From Deltaproteobacteria bacterium (GTDB lineage: Bacteria; Myxococcota_A; Polyangia; JAAYKL01): DNA of 64,000 nt. The stretch is taken from NCBI GenBank assembly GCA_016935665.1, contig JAFGQN010000081.1, positions 1-64,000 on the forward strand. The letters run 5' to 3'. The notes under the pieces were generated by a model that was given only the letters and a program-made list of their open reading frames with translations, searched no databases and was not told where the DNA came from. Below, piece by piece: positions 47,601-55,588 of this stretch (position 1 is the first letter of the stretch; every line of letters begins with the position of its first letter). Both the position numbers and the translations under genes were made by a program.

Positions 47601-50600
47601 GTCCCAATCCGTATCCACCCCCACTTCGCAGCCGCCGCACGGAACGGGCGCGATGCCATCATCGGGAACACCATTGCAGTTTTCATCCAGGCCATTGCAT
47701 TCTTCATCTGTTGCGATGGCGCTGTTGCATTCCAGCTTGTACGAGCCAAATTGTCCCTCCGGCACGGCATTATCGCGAACACATTCGTAAACGCCGTTGC
47801 AGGACCCACAATCCAGCCCAACAAACGATTCCACCTGATTGAAGCGCAGGTCATCGGTATCGTCCCCATCATTCAATCCATCACAGTCGTCATCAAGACC
47901 GTTGCACAATTCGCCCTTGGGAATATTGCCTCCCACACAGGCTCCCCACATGTCTGAATCCGATTCAGTATCTCCGTCACACTGCCGCACACCAAAGGCG
48001 CATTCTCCAAGTGGCGGATCCGTGACGTCGTTTGTATCCCAGCCATCTGGAACACAGCTTTGAGTCACCCCTTCGTCTACAGCATCATTGCAATTGTCAT
48101 CCAGGCCGTTGCATACTTCCGTCACCGGATCCTGGTAACCGCCACACTTCAGGGATCCGTCAATGCAGTCAACTGTTCCAATATGGCAAAGCCCCAAACA
48201 ATTCCAGGAGCCAGGACTGCTCGTATCTTCTTCACAGCCACTCAACCCGCTGGGGTAGCAGTCGTTTCCAAAGGGCGCCGCATATTCCGTATCCTCATCG
48301 ACCTCACCATCGCAGTCATCATCCCTGCCGTTGCATTTTTCCGCCACCGGATCCTGCCACGATGTCAAATCGGAATCACAAATAAACACGGCGTTGTCCG
48401 TGGAGGATTCGGCCGGGTCGCACAGACCGAGCCCCGTGCGGCACTCACCTGCGCCCGGATTGCCAGAAACGCAGCTGAAACTGGTGTCCGTATCAAAACG
48501 GTAATCGCACCCGCCGCACGCGCCATAAACGCCTTCGTCCACGGTGCCATCGCAGTTATTGTCCAGTCCGTCACACACTTCCACCTGTGGTCGAACAATA
48601 TCCATACCGCCATCGCCAACACACGAATAAGAGCCATTTTGGCACACATAATGCCCCGGGTTGCATATGGATTGGCCGCCCACCACCCATCCATCGGCGC
48701 CGACGGGACATACCCCCCCCAGGGGCGCATCTTCATCGACGCTGCCATCACAGTCTTCGTCAATCCCGTTGCATGTAGCGTCCGTGTCATAGCTTCTCGT
48801 CACCTGGGTGACCGTGTTGCATCCCAGGGTATCGCTTTCGGTATCGCAGTACAGCAGTCCGGCGCGACAAACGCCTTTACAGTTTTCTCCATCTGCGTCG
48901 CATCCGCTGTCCGTGCCCGTGTAACAGCCGTCGCCCTTCCCCTGAAAGTTTTCATCCACCTGGCCGTTGCAGTTGTCATCCAGGCCATTGCATTCCTCAA
49001 GGCCGGCCGGCGTGTCGCCCTGACAATCCCATGTGCCGGGACTCACACAAACGTATGTGCCTTCCGAGCATTCACCAACAGCAGAGCCGCAGGGGCCGCC
49101 GGTCAGCCCCCAATTGTCCAAATCCGCATCGCCATTTTCATCAATCAACCCATCACAGTCATTGTCCACGCCATCGCATTGCTCCACATTGGGACCAATA
49201 TAATTCACACAGGTTTTACCATCGCCCCCCTGAATGCATTTCCATGTGCCCGCCCGGCACGGAGCCAAAAGCGTTCCGCTACCGCTCAACTGCGTTGCCA
49301 GGTAGGGATAGGCCACAGCATCCGCAGCACTTATACATGACTGTCCAAAATCCGGGTCTTCACTGGTGTCCCACGCGCCATCATCGGGCGTTTCATCGAC
49401 AACGCCGTCGCAGTTGTCGTCGATTCCGTCACATACGGTTTCGCCCGGATCTTCACACACGTTGGGCCAATAGCTGTTGGTCCCCTGCGTTCCCAGCACA
49501 TTGTGCATATCGCACGGGGATCCGGGATTATCCGTATCAGTGTTAATAACACCTTCATCGATTTCGCCGTCGCAATCGTCATCCAGGTAGTTGCACTGCT
49601 CAAAAGCGAGAGATTCGCTAACGATATAAAACAGGGCTGCGGAGAGGGCTTCCTGGGAGTACGCTGTAAACGCAGAACCAAAGTTATCCGGATCATAATG
49701 TCCACCTCCCAATTCGGCCATGTTGTCCAAATCCTCATCGGAATATGCCAACCCAATTACCCATGTATCAATGCCTGCCGCCTGCAACGCAGCAACTGGT
49801 CCAATATCGGGATCAGTATTGGAACTTGTTGGGTCGATACTGCCATTCCAGGCCCCGTCTGTCAGCATAATGACTGTATACTTTCTGCAGCTGGAATAGC
49901 TGTCCATCGACTTTGCGTCGGCGATATAATAGTATGCCGCACGCATCGCCTCGCCCAGAGGCGTCCCTCCACTGGCGCGCAATTCCTGCTCCAGTCCGTC
50001 TCCAGTAGGACCAGGATACTGTGATGTATCTGCTGATGGTCTTCCGGAGGTATCAAGAACAGGCAGCCCACTTGTGTCCACGTCAGTATCGATGGCATAC
50101 TCATGATGATCCATCCAAGTTAAGATTTCATATCGACTGTTCTCCGTATTTACACTTCTACCATAAAGCAAATCTGTTCCAGTTGAACTATAGTCCCCAA
50201 ATCCAACCGCCAAATAATTGGAGACGATGCCCCAATCGCCATTCCCGGCATAACGAAATCTGTCGTACCATCCGCTGCGCTGATTATCCTGGTAATACGT
50301 AGCGCGATAGGTATTGTTGTCATACGCAGGTTGTTCGCTCTGATAATCTTGAGAAAATTTTAATAGGCCGAATTCAATTTCACCGGAAGCATTTAACATC
50401 TGCACCATTGCTTCTTTGGCTGCATAAATCCGGGATTGCTGCCCCGCCGCAAGTGACGTTCCAGGACAACACTTTCTGCCCGAAAGCCACGGATCGTAGC
50501 TGCCATCACCCAATACGTAAGTCCCGTCAAAGTCCCACGCCATACTCCCCGAAGTATCGAACACGATGAGGATACGCGGTTTTATCTCGTACAATGTCTG

Positions 50601-50684
50601 TGCACTCGCGGGTGTGGCGCACAGCCATACCGCGGATATGAGAACTGCAAAGAACAATACTGGATTGATTCGCAGAGAATTCAT
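41667..50684 (-). CDS. Giant surface polyprotein: VWA, MopE-type repeats, MYXO-CTERM-like tail, internal lipoprotein signal, FGE-like domain
   Basis: 3005 residues from ATG 50684 (AAGGAG seven bases upstream; signal peptide ends ASAQ). VWA domain ~30-340 with metal site 'VFDTSGSMAW' and 'IMLTDGAWNG'. Then 14 repeats of the type CDGLDNDCDGLVDE, a Cys-rich run, and 'GGCMCSTAPGSGPATFGGW' leading to a helix and 'RLMRQRDKK', which looks like a MYXO-CTERM sorting tail. Without any stop the frame goes on 'TLMTKAMRVGLWALLLLLTV' to Cys (codon 45714-45716), a full lipoprotein signal. The second half has an Asp/Ser/Thr linker, about 13 more repeats and an FGE-sulfatase-like domain ('GNVEEWTG', 'RGGSFND', 'NLGFRCC'), then a Cys-rich end. 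MopE-type repeats bind metal (calcium or copper) in known cases. Confidence 0.8.
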   Translation of the reverse strand: MNSLRINPVLFFAVLISAVWLCATPASAQTLYEIKPRILIVFDTSGSMAWDFDGTYVLGDGSYDPWLSGRKCCPGTSLAAGQQSRIYAAKEAMVQMLNASGEIEFGLLKFSQDYQSEQPAYDNNTYRATYYQDNQRSGWYDRFRYAGNGDWGIVSNYLAVGFGDYSSTGTDLLYGRSVNTENSRYEILTWMDHHEYAIDTDVDTSGLPVLDTSGRPSADTSQYPGPTGDGLEQELRASGGTPLGEAMRAAYYYIADAKSMDSYSSCRKYTVIMLTDGAWNGSIDPTSSNTDPDIGPVAALQAAGIDTWVIGLAYSDEDLDNMAELGGGHYDPDNFGSAFTAYSQEALSAALFYIVSESLAFEQCNYLDDDCDGEIDEGVINTDTDNPGSPCDMHNVLGTQGTNSYWPNVCEDPGETVCDGIDDNCDGVVDETPDDGAWDTSEDPDFGQSCISAADAVAYPYLATQLSGSGTLLAPCRAGTWKCIQGGDGKTCVNYIGPNVEQCDGVDNDCDGLIDENGDADLDNWGLTGGPCGSAVGECSEGTYVCVSPGTWDCQGDTPAGLEECNGLDDNCNGQVDENFQGKGDGCYTGTDSGCDADGENCKGVCRAGLLYCDTESDTLGCNTVTQVTRSYDTDATCNGIDEDCDGSVDEDAPLGGVCPVGADGWVVGGQSICNPGHYVCQNGSYSCVGDGGMDIVRPQVEVCDGLDNNCDGTVDEGVYGACGGCDYRFDTDTSFSCVSGNPGAGECRTGLGLCDPAESSTDNAVFICDSDLTSWQDPVAEKCNGRDDDCDGEVDEDTEYAAPFGNDCYPSGLSGCEEDTSSPGSWNCLGLCHIGTVDCIDGSLKCGGYQDPVTEVCNGLDDNCNDAVDEGVTQSCVPDGWDTNDVTDPPLGECAFGVRQCDGDTESDSDMWGACVGGNIPKGELCNGLDDDCDGLNDGDDTDDLRFNQVESFVGLDCGSCNGVYECVRDNAVPEGQFGSYKLECNSAIATDEECNGLDENCNGVPDDGIAPVPCGGCEVGVDTDWDCIDTDPAAGACEQGYQYCDEVAGAWDPACYGEVNPVAEACDGIDNDCDGLTDENWDVEVICQVGQGACERGILKCILTDSEHDLQCCDAAHWDSDSECIEPSLPTQEICDGIDNDCDGNIDDVAENGQDCGSYLGVCTPGVYQCMYTGDTDGSAINGYEIVCLGGSSGSAEICDGLDNDCDGQTDENLTRDPCSKTPFWMSDPAMQTTYPDGIGECPASVEKCVEGEWICDVPGPTAEVCDGLDNDCDGLVDEEDQVECPSAGSSCIEGECAEPCGTGEFECPVGKSCIEVRGGLKICLSTLCEPTRPDALPCVFNEYYCTPGYDFVGPCSCDPLAGLCVDVCYSKTCPDGEACIPEDNGRCHATTEGCMITGCPDGQRCEAIAQCTEEPCTLCVADPCWTVTCEEGQYCNTSGTCVSTCVEVECPAGQGCQDGVCVTDACAGVICSTGVLCNPATGKCDNTLTNSCKGVVCEYYETCVDGSCIFDDCMNVTCPNGTVCKDGSCYAPGGFVTVAGEDTSGTGDTDGTDSGANDTASDDAQDSDSGKPAEPEKTDDYEGLDRVLASGSGGCMCSTAPGSGPATFGGWIFVLLAGGIAMFRLMRQRDKKTLMTKAMRVGLWALLLLLTVGCSVDPFEFEGADGTDGRPIHGGTSTFGGDNGGSDSDSTSGDTSGTDGTSGLDSVSDSISDSDTTTDTSLLGCSACDTSETCCTNDAGYEFCVDVQTNPSNCGACGAVCILPHASSTCVAGTCTLMSCETYWSDVNSNSADGCEYYCKPTVDMADNADKCDGIASSADPENDNYVPQDNDCDGLLDEDVNFQTDANNCGYCGHICRFDHAAALCVGGACVMGDCDANWWNNDSNSANGCEHPCVISDDDSDGNMDTDEVCDAKDNNCDGQIDESYPEYNTPCYPAGSSGCVAPFGDTDCPGICAPGTNVCVDGNLQCQGFTLAALEICDGIDNNCNGITDEGLTIACGGADGTDPNVGSCQSGVARCISADLDVSYPVYDTSAGCSGAVGPSGEVCDGLDNDCDGLVDEDTDADGNNNNISMYDNRLKQTCGAGVCGEYLQRCETDTNGKAAPGCAYMPTSLEIDCDGLDNDCDGIVDELENYRCGGSIDVVCAFADTDTRCGDDYSRGICQGGQRSCRDTDDTETGTDLRICRWEVGPDDDCATPGHCDICDGLDNDCDGDVDEDAFYGQDSDRPCGSPCTGGNLECDTNGLIYCANEPTPGAELCDPADNDEDCNPDTPNGFDEPNYYEACDGDEDSDLCEEGLWKCGASGMYCDEVGTDHDIEKCDGVDNDCDSEVDEGLTPPDTDTLCNANCPGTKAAVCGGAIDWTCQYDSAAGVECGDANCYTHASVETLCDGIDNDCDGTADEDFQFDNNVHHCGGCDSDCTTLLADTDLHVAEYYCQAGVCELKTCVFGYHDVENGKTDGCECEYNTYCDGDTACDRCDGVNSQYGVDDDCDGQIDEDITLEECNGIDDNCDGNVDEGLSNPGACNGLCDAGYVNGDYCDTDAGEWACDYVCDDDGLGGDGLECALGDAPNPALSEAVCDGVDGNCDGVVDESFAEDTDTDPLMAECSNEGLVPTPVGGCLRYGKYLCNPDGQGTVCCDLSNSDPYVCDSDNIINMLSSTAHQKPEGTIPDGIDNDCDGTADEGADGYVEYVEIPYVNTAGTSLSFQIFKYESSRWDASDTAGGSGHTVACSRSDRMPWNYVNFADAEAACDLLNQPGCEDDTAGCWDLCTVQQWQYACAGEILFATDTDLVYPYDALYDPLACNGLDFGIADTDISARPSGDTDLEDCIADWPDVDTDPSLVMDLSGNVEEWTGTARQLGTGVTLYGIRGGSFNDLANGLACNFDFSAADGSAADYRLENLGFRCCRMKQTCPSADTAGDAQCPDNFYCGDSRYCVEANTRDHCGDGAGGWEACGSYERCVGSIEGCKFCSSNEYCGSTCTACSSTQHCENNGSTSWCTNN

Positions 50685-50929
50685 CGACAACTCCTTCGGG
50701 CTAAAGTGGCCGCACGTCGCCGGTGCGGCATTCGTCATTTCTTTTCTATACGGGTGTGTGCCCCCGTGAATTAATAGATGCGTCAGCTTTTCCGGTTTTA
50801 TGAAAAAATTTTAATGAAATTAATACTTTAGAGAGTCTTCACTGACCCAGATGAGTGCATTTTGACCGGTGTTTTTGTGCAGGGGTGCAACCGCTTTTTT
50901 GTATTCGTTTTTTTTGGCGTCAAAATCAC

Positions 50930-51628
50930 TCACGCCCCATCACAGTATCCATCCGCCACATATGCCGCGCAGGCCCGATCGCAGGCGCTGCAATACACGC
51001 ACGACTGGTAACTCCAGTACGTTGCGGTGGCCGTATCACCCGCGGTCACCAAACACAGCAGTCGCGCCTCTTCATCGTCCCCCGAAACCACCCCTGCATT
51101 AATGCACTGTTCCAGCTCTGCGCAGGCCGCATCGCTCCAGCAATCCTGTGCGACACCTGCACACGGACCATACAAAACGGCCCATCCCACGCAATCCAGT
51201 TCTGCGCCCGCATCCGCATCTGAGCAGGGATATCCCGGATGGTTAAAACAATTGTCGTCCGTAAGCGCGCAGCCGGCGATGGGTATGGTTTCAGAGTCGT
51301 CATCCGCCCCCGGATTGCCCACCGGCGTTGTCGCCACACATCGCGCATCCCCCGACGTTTCAGAGCATCGGGCGCCGCTCACTCGGCAATCCATCACCAG
51401 ACGCCAGTTGCCAAGCACGCATAAATTCACCGCATCGTCGTAACACAGCGTCTCTCCGGTGCCGCAGTTGGCGGGTAGCGAGGCCCTGGAATCCGTGTCC
51501 TTTGCAGATGACGTATCGGCATTTTTTAACTTTGCCGCATCGGTATCCTCAGACAAATCCCAAAACTCCCCATCGCACCCCGCACCCCCCAACATTAAAA
51601 GGCAAAGCACTGCGACCATCCGTTTCAT
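50930..51628 (-). CDS. Cysteine-rich lipoprotein
   Basis: 232 residues from ATG 51628 (AAGGAG six bases upstream). Lipobox 'LGGAGC', a short Asp/Ser/Thr linker, then about 20 cysteines in paired spacing ('LCYDDAVNLC', 'CVYCSACDRACAAY'), indicating a disulfide-rich extracytoplasmic protein. The last part has the form seen in short myxobacterial secreted Cys-rich modules. No catalytic motif. It precedes the giant gene by 245 bases on the same strand and has the same CCCGAAGGAG leader, so co-expression is likely. Confidence 0.7.
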   Translation of the reverse strand: MKRMVAVLCLLMLGGAGCDGEFWDLSEDTDAAKLKNADTSSAKDTDSRASLPANCGTGETLCYDDAVNLCVLGNWRLVMDCRVSGARCSETSGDARCVATTPVGNPGADDDSETIPIAGCALTDDNCFNHPGYPCSDADAGAELDCVGWAVLYGPCAGVAQDCWSDAACAELEQCINAGVVSGDDEEARLLCLVTAGDTATATYWSYQSCVYCSACDRACAAYVADGYCDGA

Positions 51629-51725
51629 TTGCATCTCCTTCGGGAATAGAGATCATTGGAATGAAACTGATATCGTCCAGCGCCCATTAAACTGTAGATG
51701 CCTGCAGGCATTAATTGGAGAACTA

Positions 51726-51833
51726 AAAAAATGAAGTCAAACACACCCCAGCCCCTGGAGAAATACAGAAGCACGCAATACCCCCAAATACAGTGCCGAC
51801 AACTTTGAATGATTTCTTTAATTGCGCTTTCAT
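51726..51833 (-). CDS. Possible 35-residue hydrophobic peptide
   Basis: Behind a G-rich leader (AAAGGGGGGGGC) the ATG at 51833 opens 'MKAQLKKSFKVVGTVFGGIA' followed by a Gly/Cys-containing hydrophobic end ('CFCISPGAGVCLTSFF') and TAG. A basic head with a short membrane segment could be a small membrane or toxin-like peptide. There is no family support, and chance is possible. Confidence 0.25.
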
Positions 51834-51965
51834 GCCCCCCCCTTTCATGCACGCTCTCCCTGGATACATAGCAATGAAAAAAAAATTCCAGTGATTGCCA
51901 CCCGATCATAATGCGGTAATTGCAATGTCGGAAACCTGCATTGTAGCAGGGCTTGAGATTGCACA

Positions 51966-52184
51966 AGAAAAAAGATACCCCAGGAACCGTGCTCGTGAGG
52001 AGCCAGACGACCATTCGTGGCGTCTCGAACGGCCGGTTCAAGCGAGCTCAACTGCCCTTGCGGTTCGAGACCTCTCAATGCATAAGTGCATTTGCCGGTC
52101 CTATGGACGGCTGGTTTGGACGTTGCCTCGCCACCGCGGGCTCAAAATGGGTCTTTACTGGAATGCTTGCAGCGCAATTAGCTC
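51966..52184 (+). repeat. Dispersed ~200-bp element, copy B
   Basis: This is the inverted partner of 4401-4584, about 80% identical over its first 100 bases by eye, with the perfect 24-base block at 52106-52129 and matching ends. It carries a ~40-base extra segment around 52058-52100 absent from copy A. It ends about 125 bases before the ATPase gene of the defence-like module. Confidence 0.75.
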
Positions 52185-52309
52185 ATAATGGAAGTTCCAT
52201 TTGACGGTTTTTTTCCTGTATGCTTTCATTTTGATGTATTTGGAAATTTAATTGTTGAAGATTTTACAGAAGAGCTATTCTCTTGTTTCAGTTCAGATGG
52301 AGCACGTTT

Positions 52310-53464
52310 ATGATAATCAGAAAAGTTAAACTCAAGAACTGGCGCAATTTTCGCAGCGTTTCGTTCGATTTAAAAAGCACAACGTATGTGCTCGGTCCCA
52401 ACGCTTCGGGAAAATCAAATCTGCTCGATGTATTTCGATTTCTTCGGGATGTCTGCAATCCACGCGGTGGTGGTCTGCAGACAGCAGTGGACCGCAGAGG
52501 CGGTATAAAAAACCTTAGATGTCTTCATGCGAGACGAGACACAGAGGTTGTTTGTGAGTTTTATTTTTCCGATGATTTTAACGAAAGCATTACATGGAAC
52601 TATATTCTTGGATTTAAACCCGAAGGAAAGGGGGCACAGAGACTCCTTGTATCCACTGAACGCGTAGTCAAAGGGACTCAAACCATTCTGGACCGCCCTA
52701 ATGATGCCGACAAAAAAGACCCGTACCAGCTTACCGAAACACATCTTGAACAGGCAAGGTCCAACCGGGAATTTCGAGAAATCTCCGATGTTTTCAGAAA
52801 AACGGTTTATCTGCATCTTGTTCCCCAATTATTGAAATACGATTCGCTATCCTCCAGCGCCAGTGTGGAGGATGATCCGTTCGGATTCAGATTTCTCGAA
52901 ATTATTGCCGCTACGCCCACCCGTACGCGGGATTCAAGGTTGAAGAAAATTCAAAATGCCCTAAAAGATGCCGTTCCCAATTTTGAACAGATTGTGTTCG
53001 AAAAAGACGAAAACACCGGGAAACCGCACTTAAAAGGCCGCTATTCTCATCATCGTCCCAATGGCGCATGGCAACGGGAAGATCAATTTTCAGATGGAAC
53101 CCTGCGCCTGATTGGCATTCTCTGGAGTTTGCTGGATGGAGAAGGACTGTTACTGGTGGAGGAGCCTGAATTGTCTTTAAACTCGGAGGTGGTCAAACAG
53201 ATTCCGATTTTAATTGAACAGATACAGAAACAGCGAAAAAAGAAAAGACGCCAGGTCATTCTCTCAACTCACAGTGAATCACTTCTAACCAATCCGGGAA
53301 TCGATTCAGAAGGTATTGTGATACTTGAACCAACCACTGACGGCACCACAATCAGAACGGTAAGCCCCCCGGAAAAAGCAGCTATCGAATCGGGAATTTC
53401 TGTCGCCGAGGTTATTCTACCCAAAATGGCGCCATCCAATGCAGGCCAGATGCGTTTACTATAG
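52310..53464 (+). CDS. AAA ATPase (RecF/OLD-like), probable defence component
   Basis: 384 residues from ATG 52310 (TGGAG eight bases upstream). N-terminal 'IRKVKLKNWRNFRSVSFDLK' and Walker A 'LGPNASGKSNLLD', Walker B 'GLLLVEEPELSLN' and a switch 'VILSTHSESLL' place it with the ABC-type ATPases of the AAA_21/OLD group. It is short, with no TOPRIM domain of its own. The next gene, 12 bases on, encodes a DUF4276 protein. Similar ATPase/TOPRIM-like pairs (OLD, PARIS) sense phage and kill or arrest the cell. The defence role is inferred. Confidence 0.85.
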   Translation: MIIRKVKLKNWRNFRSVSFDLKSTTYVLGPNASGKSNLLDVFRFLRDVCNPRGGGLQTAVDRRGGIKNLRCLHARRDTEVVCEFYFSDDFNESITWNYILGFKPEGKGAQRLLVSTERVVKGTQTILDRPNDADKKDPYQLTETHLEQARSNREFREISDVFRKTVYLHLVPQLLKYDSLSSSASVEDDPFGFRFLEIIAATPTRTRDSRLKKIQNALKDAVPNFEQIVFEKDENTGKPHLKGRYSHHRPNGAWQREDQFSDGTLRLIGILWSLLDGEGLLLVEEPELSLNSEVVKQIPILIEQIQKQRKKKRRQVILSTHSESLLTNPGIDSEGIVILEPTTDGTTIRTVSPPEKAAIESGISVAEVILPKMAPSNAGQMRLL

Positions 53465-53476
53465 TGAGGAAATCCG

Positions 53477-54082
53477 TTGGAATGGTTTGTAGCAACAGAA
53501 GATGACCTCAGTAATGCGCTGGCGAGCAAAATGGTTCATTTCATCGATAACGCCGCGATACTCCACCCTTTAGGAAAGAAGACCGGATTTGGACAACTGA
53601 AATCCAAAATTGCTTCATATTGCAGGCTGGCCGAACAGGGACATTATCCTGTTATTGTAATTACGGATTTGGACGACACATGTTGTGCCCCGTCAATGAA
53701 AAACGAATGGATTCAAGATGGAGTGCTCCCTGCCATGCTTATATTTCGAATAGCCGTTCGGGAAGCCGAAGCCTGGCTGCTGGCCGATAGCGCGCAATTT
53801 GCCAAAACATTTGGCGTATCTGAAGGAAAAATACCCCGTGATGTTGAAACCCTGACCAATCCGAAGGAACAAATGCTGGCTCTGTTGAAAAAACACGGAA
53901 ATCGAAAAAGTAAAGCGCTCCTGCCTCGCAGAGGATGTAATGCTTCTGTTTCTCTTGAATACAATCGTATTTTGACCGAATTCGTGACGCATTCATGGCA
54001 TCCTCAACGAGCGAGGAAACGGTCACAGAGCCTTTCAAAAACACTCGATAGAATCGCGGCACTATACAACAAGCGGAAATAG
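53477..54082 (+). CDS. DUF4276 protein paired with the ATPase
   Basis: 201 residues from TTG 53477 with GAGGA six bases upstream; the first ATG codons downstream would cut off conserved sequence. Family features are 'GFGQLKSKIASYCRLAEQG', 'VIVITDLDDTCCAPS' and 'MLIFRIAVREAEAWLLAD', with the acidic residues (D-x-D-D and E-x-E) expected of a TOPRIM-like metal site. DUF4276 genes commonly neighbour ATPases of the preceding type. It probably supplies the nuclease or RNA-targeting activity of the pair (inference). Confidence 0.8.
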   Translation: MEWFVATEDDLSNALASKMVHFIDNAAILHPLGKKTGFGQLKSKIASYCRLAEQGHYPVIVITDLDDTCCAPSMKNEWIQDGVLPAMLIFRIAVREAEAWLLADSAQFAKTFGVSEGKIPRDVETLTNPKEQMLALLKKHGNRKSKALLPRRGCNASVSLEYNRILTEFVTHSWHPQRARKRSQSLSKTLDRIAALYNKRK

Positions 54083-54113
54083 CGGCAGACGTCCACTGCC
54101 AGAAAGTTTCAAA

Positions 54114-55328
54114 TCACTGACCGTCCCAGCCGGCCATGCGGGCAAGGAGCCACCACATGGCTTTGGCGATGCGCAGGGCGCCGGCATTGCCGATGTGACC
54201 GGTATCGTTGCCGCTGTTGTCCGGGTGAATGGCGGGAAAATGGAACTCGACCGTTTTAATGGGACTGGCCCATACTTCCATATGGCGATCACCGGCGTCA
54301 TTGTACGCCAGTATGTCGGCGTAATCAAAAAGCACCCGGCCTGTGCCCTGTTTCACATAAGCGCGAATGGCCTCATGTTTGAGGAATCGCTGGTACCCCT
54401 GCTCTCCGGAAGCGGATTGACCATCCACCGGACCGGTGGAAAAGATGCTTTTGGTGATGATGCCATTGGTCGTGGCGAAGGCATTGTACTGATCCACCAC
54501 ATTCAAATACGTCTGCAGAGAAACGCTGTTGCCGGTGATGGCAACGTCACTGCTGTCAAGTCCCCAGATATGATCGCCGTCGGGCCCCCCCGCACTGGAA
54601 CCAAACCAATGCACCCCGAATTCGAGGTCATAATCGTTCGAACCGCTGTTGGCCGGTCCTTCAGTCCGCGTCATGTCCCAGCACCAGGCCTGGAACAGCA
54701 CATGGATGGGGTTTCCCGCTGTGTGCTGCGCAACGATAACGCTCTTAATCGTGTCTATCGCCGCCGCATTGGTCCAAAAATCCTCCTCGCCCACCGACGC
54801 ATGTCGCCCCAGGCGCAATGCGTCCGTGGTGGCTGCGGGAATGCTGCCATCAAAAGAGGTAGCCGCGTATGTACTGTTTTGCGCTGCCAACACGTCAATA
54901 CCGGTTCGATACGCCTCACTGTGGGACTCACCGGCCGCATCCACCAGCCATGATTTAACGATATCCAAATATTGCTGTGGAATATTAACATACGCGTCCA
55001 CAGCAGTGTGGTCCGCTATTATATAATTGGCATTCGGCTCCACACCGGTTCCCGTATCCGCGCCCGTTCCCGTATCCACGCCCGTTCCCGTATCCACGCC
55101 CGTTCCCGTATCCACGCCCGTTCCCGTATCCACGCCCGTTCCCGTATCCGCGCCCGTTCCCGTATCCGCGCCCGTTCCCGTATCCGAGGCCGTATCGGTC
55201 CCGCCACTGGCGCTGCTGTCATCATCGCACCCCAGGGACCAAAAAATCATCAACAGCGCCGTAACGATGACCAATACCGTATTGGGGGGGCCACCATACC
55301 GATGGTTTAAATGCGTTATACTCTTCAT
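54114..55328 (-). CDS. SGNH-like hydrolase lipoprotein with DTGTG repeats
   Basis: 404 residues from ATG 55328 (AAGGAG seven bases upstream). After a hydrophobic segment and 'SLGC', a linker of eight DTGTG(A/V) units precedes a globular domain. It contains 'IHVLFQAWCWDMTRT' and ends with 'IHPDNSGNDTGHIGNAGALR', the D-x-x-H-type end block of SGNH/GDSL esterases; the N-terminal block is less clear. Probably a surface esterase. It converges on the DUF4276 gene. Confidence 0.65.
   Translation of the reverse strand: MKSITHLNHRYGGPPNTVLVIVTALLMIFWSLGCDDDSSASGGTDTASDTGTGADTGTGADTGTGVDTGTGVDTGTGVDTGTGVDTGTGADTGTGVEPNANYIIADHTAVDAYVNIPQQYLDIVKSWLVDAAGESHSEAYRTGIDVLAAQNSTYAATSFDGSIPAATTDALRLGRHASVGEEDFWTNAAAIDTIKSVIVAQHTAGNPIHVLFQAWCWDMTRTEGPANSGSNDYDLEFGVHWFGSSAGGPDGDHIWGLDSSDVAITGNSVSLQTYLNVVDQYNAFATTNGIITKSIFSTGPVDGQSASGEQGYQRFLKHEAIRAYVKQGTGRVLFDYADILAYNDAGDRHMEVWASPIKTVEFHFPAIHPDNSGNDTGHIGNAGALRIAKAMWWLLARMAGWDGQ
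55041..55193. repeat. 18-bp tandem repeat in the lipoprotein linker
   Basis: About eight copies of an 18-bp unit (CCCGTTCCCGTATCCACG or with GCG), coding in the minus direction for DTGTGV/DTGTGA. Copies are almost identical, which suggests recent slippage and variable linker length between strains. Confidence 0.85.
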
Positions 55329-55588
55329 GTTCAATCTCCTTAAAGCATGGGATTACTCCCGGCACGTCTGTCGAGTGTAACAGCTTGCACAACGAAATGA
55401 CCAACAAACCTGCAGTATTCTGTCTTTATCAAACTTGATACACGATTCAACTTCTGTCCAGCGATGGCCGGCTTTTCAAATCCATGCGGATGGAAAAAGC
55501 ACGCCTCCCCGATTGCTATCCCCTTTTGTCCGCTCTATACTTTGAGATGCCCATGGACTGTTGAACCTGTACCAGACAAGGAGCTCCA

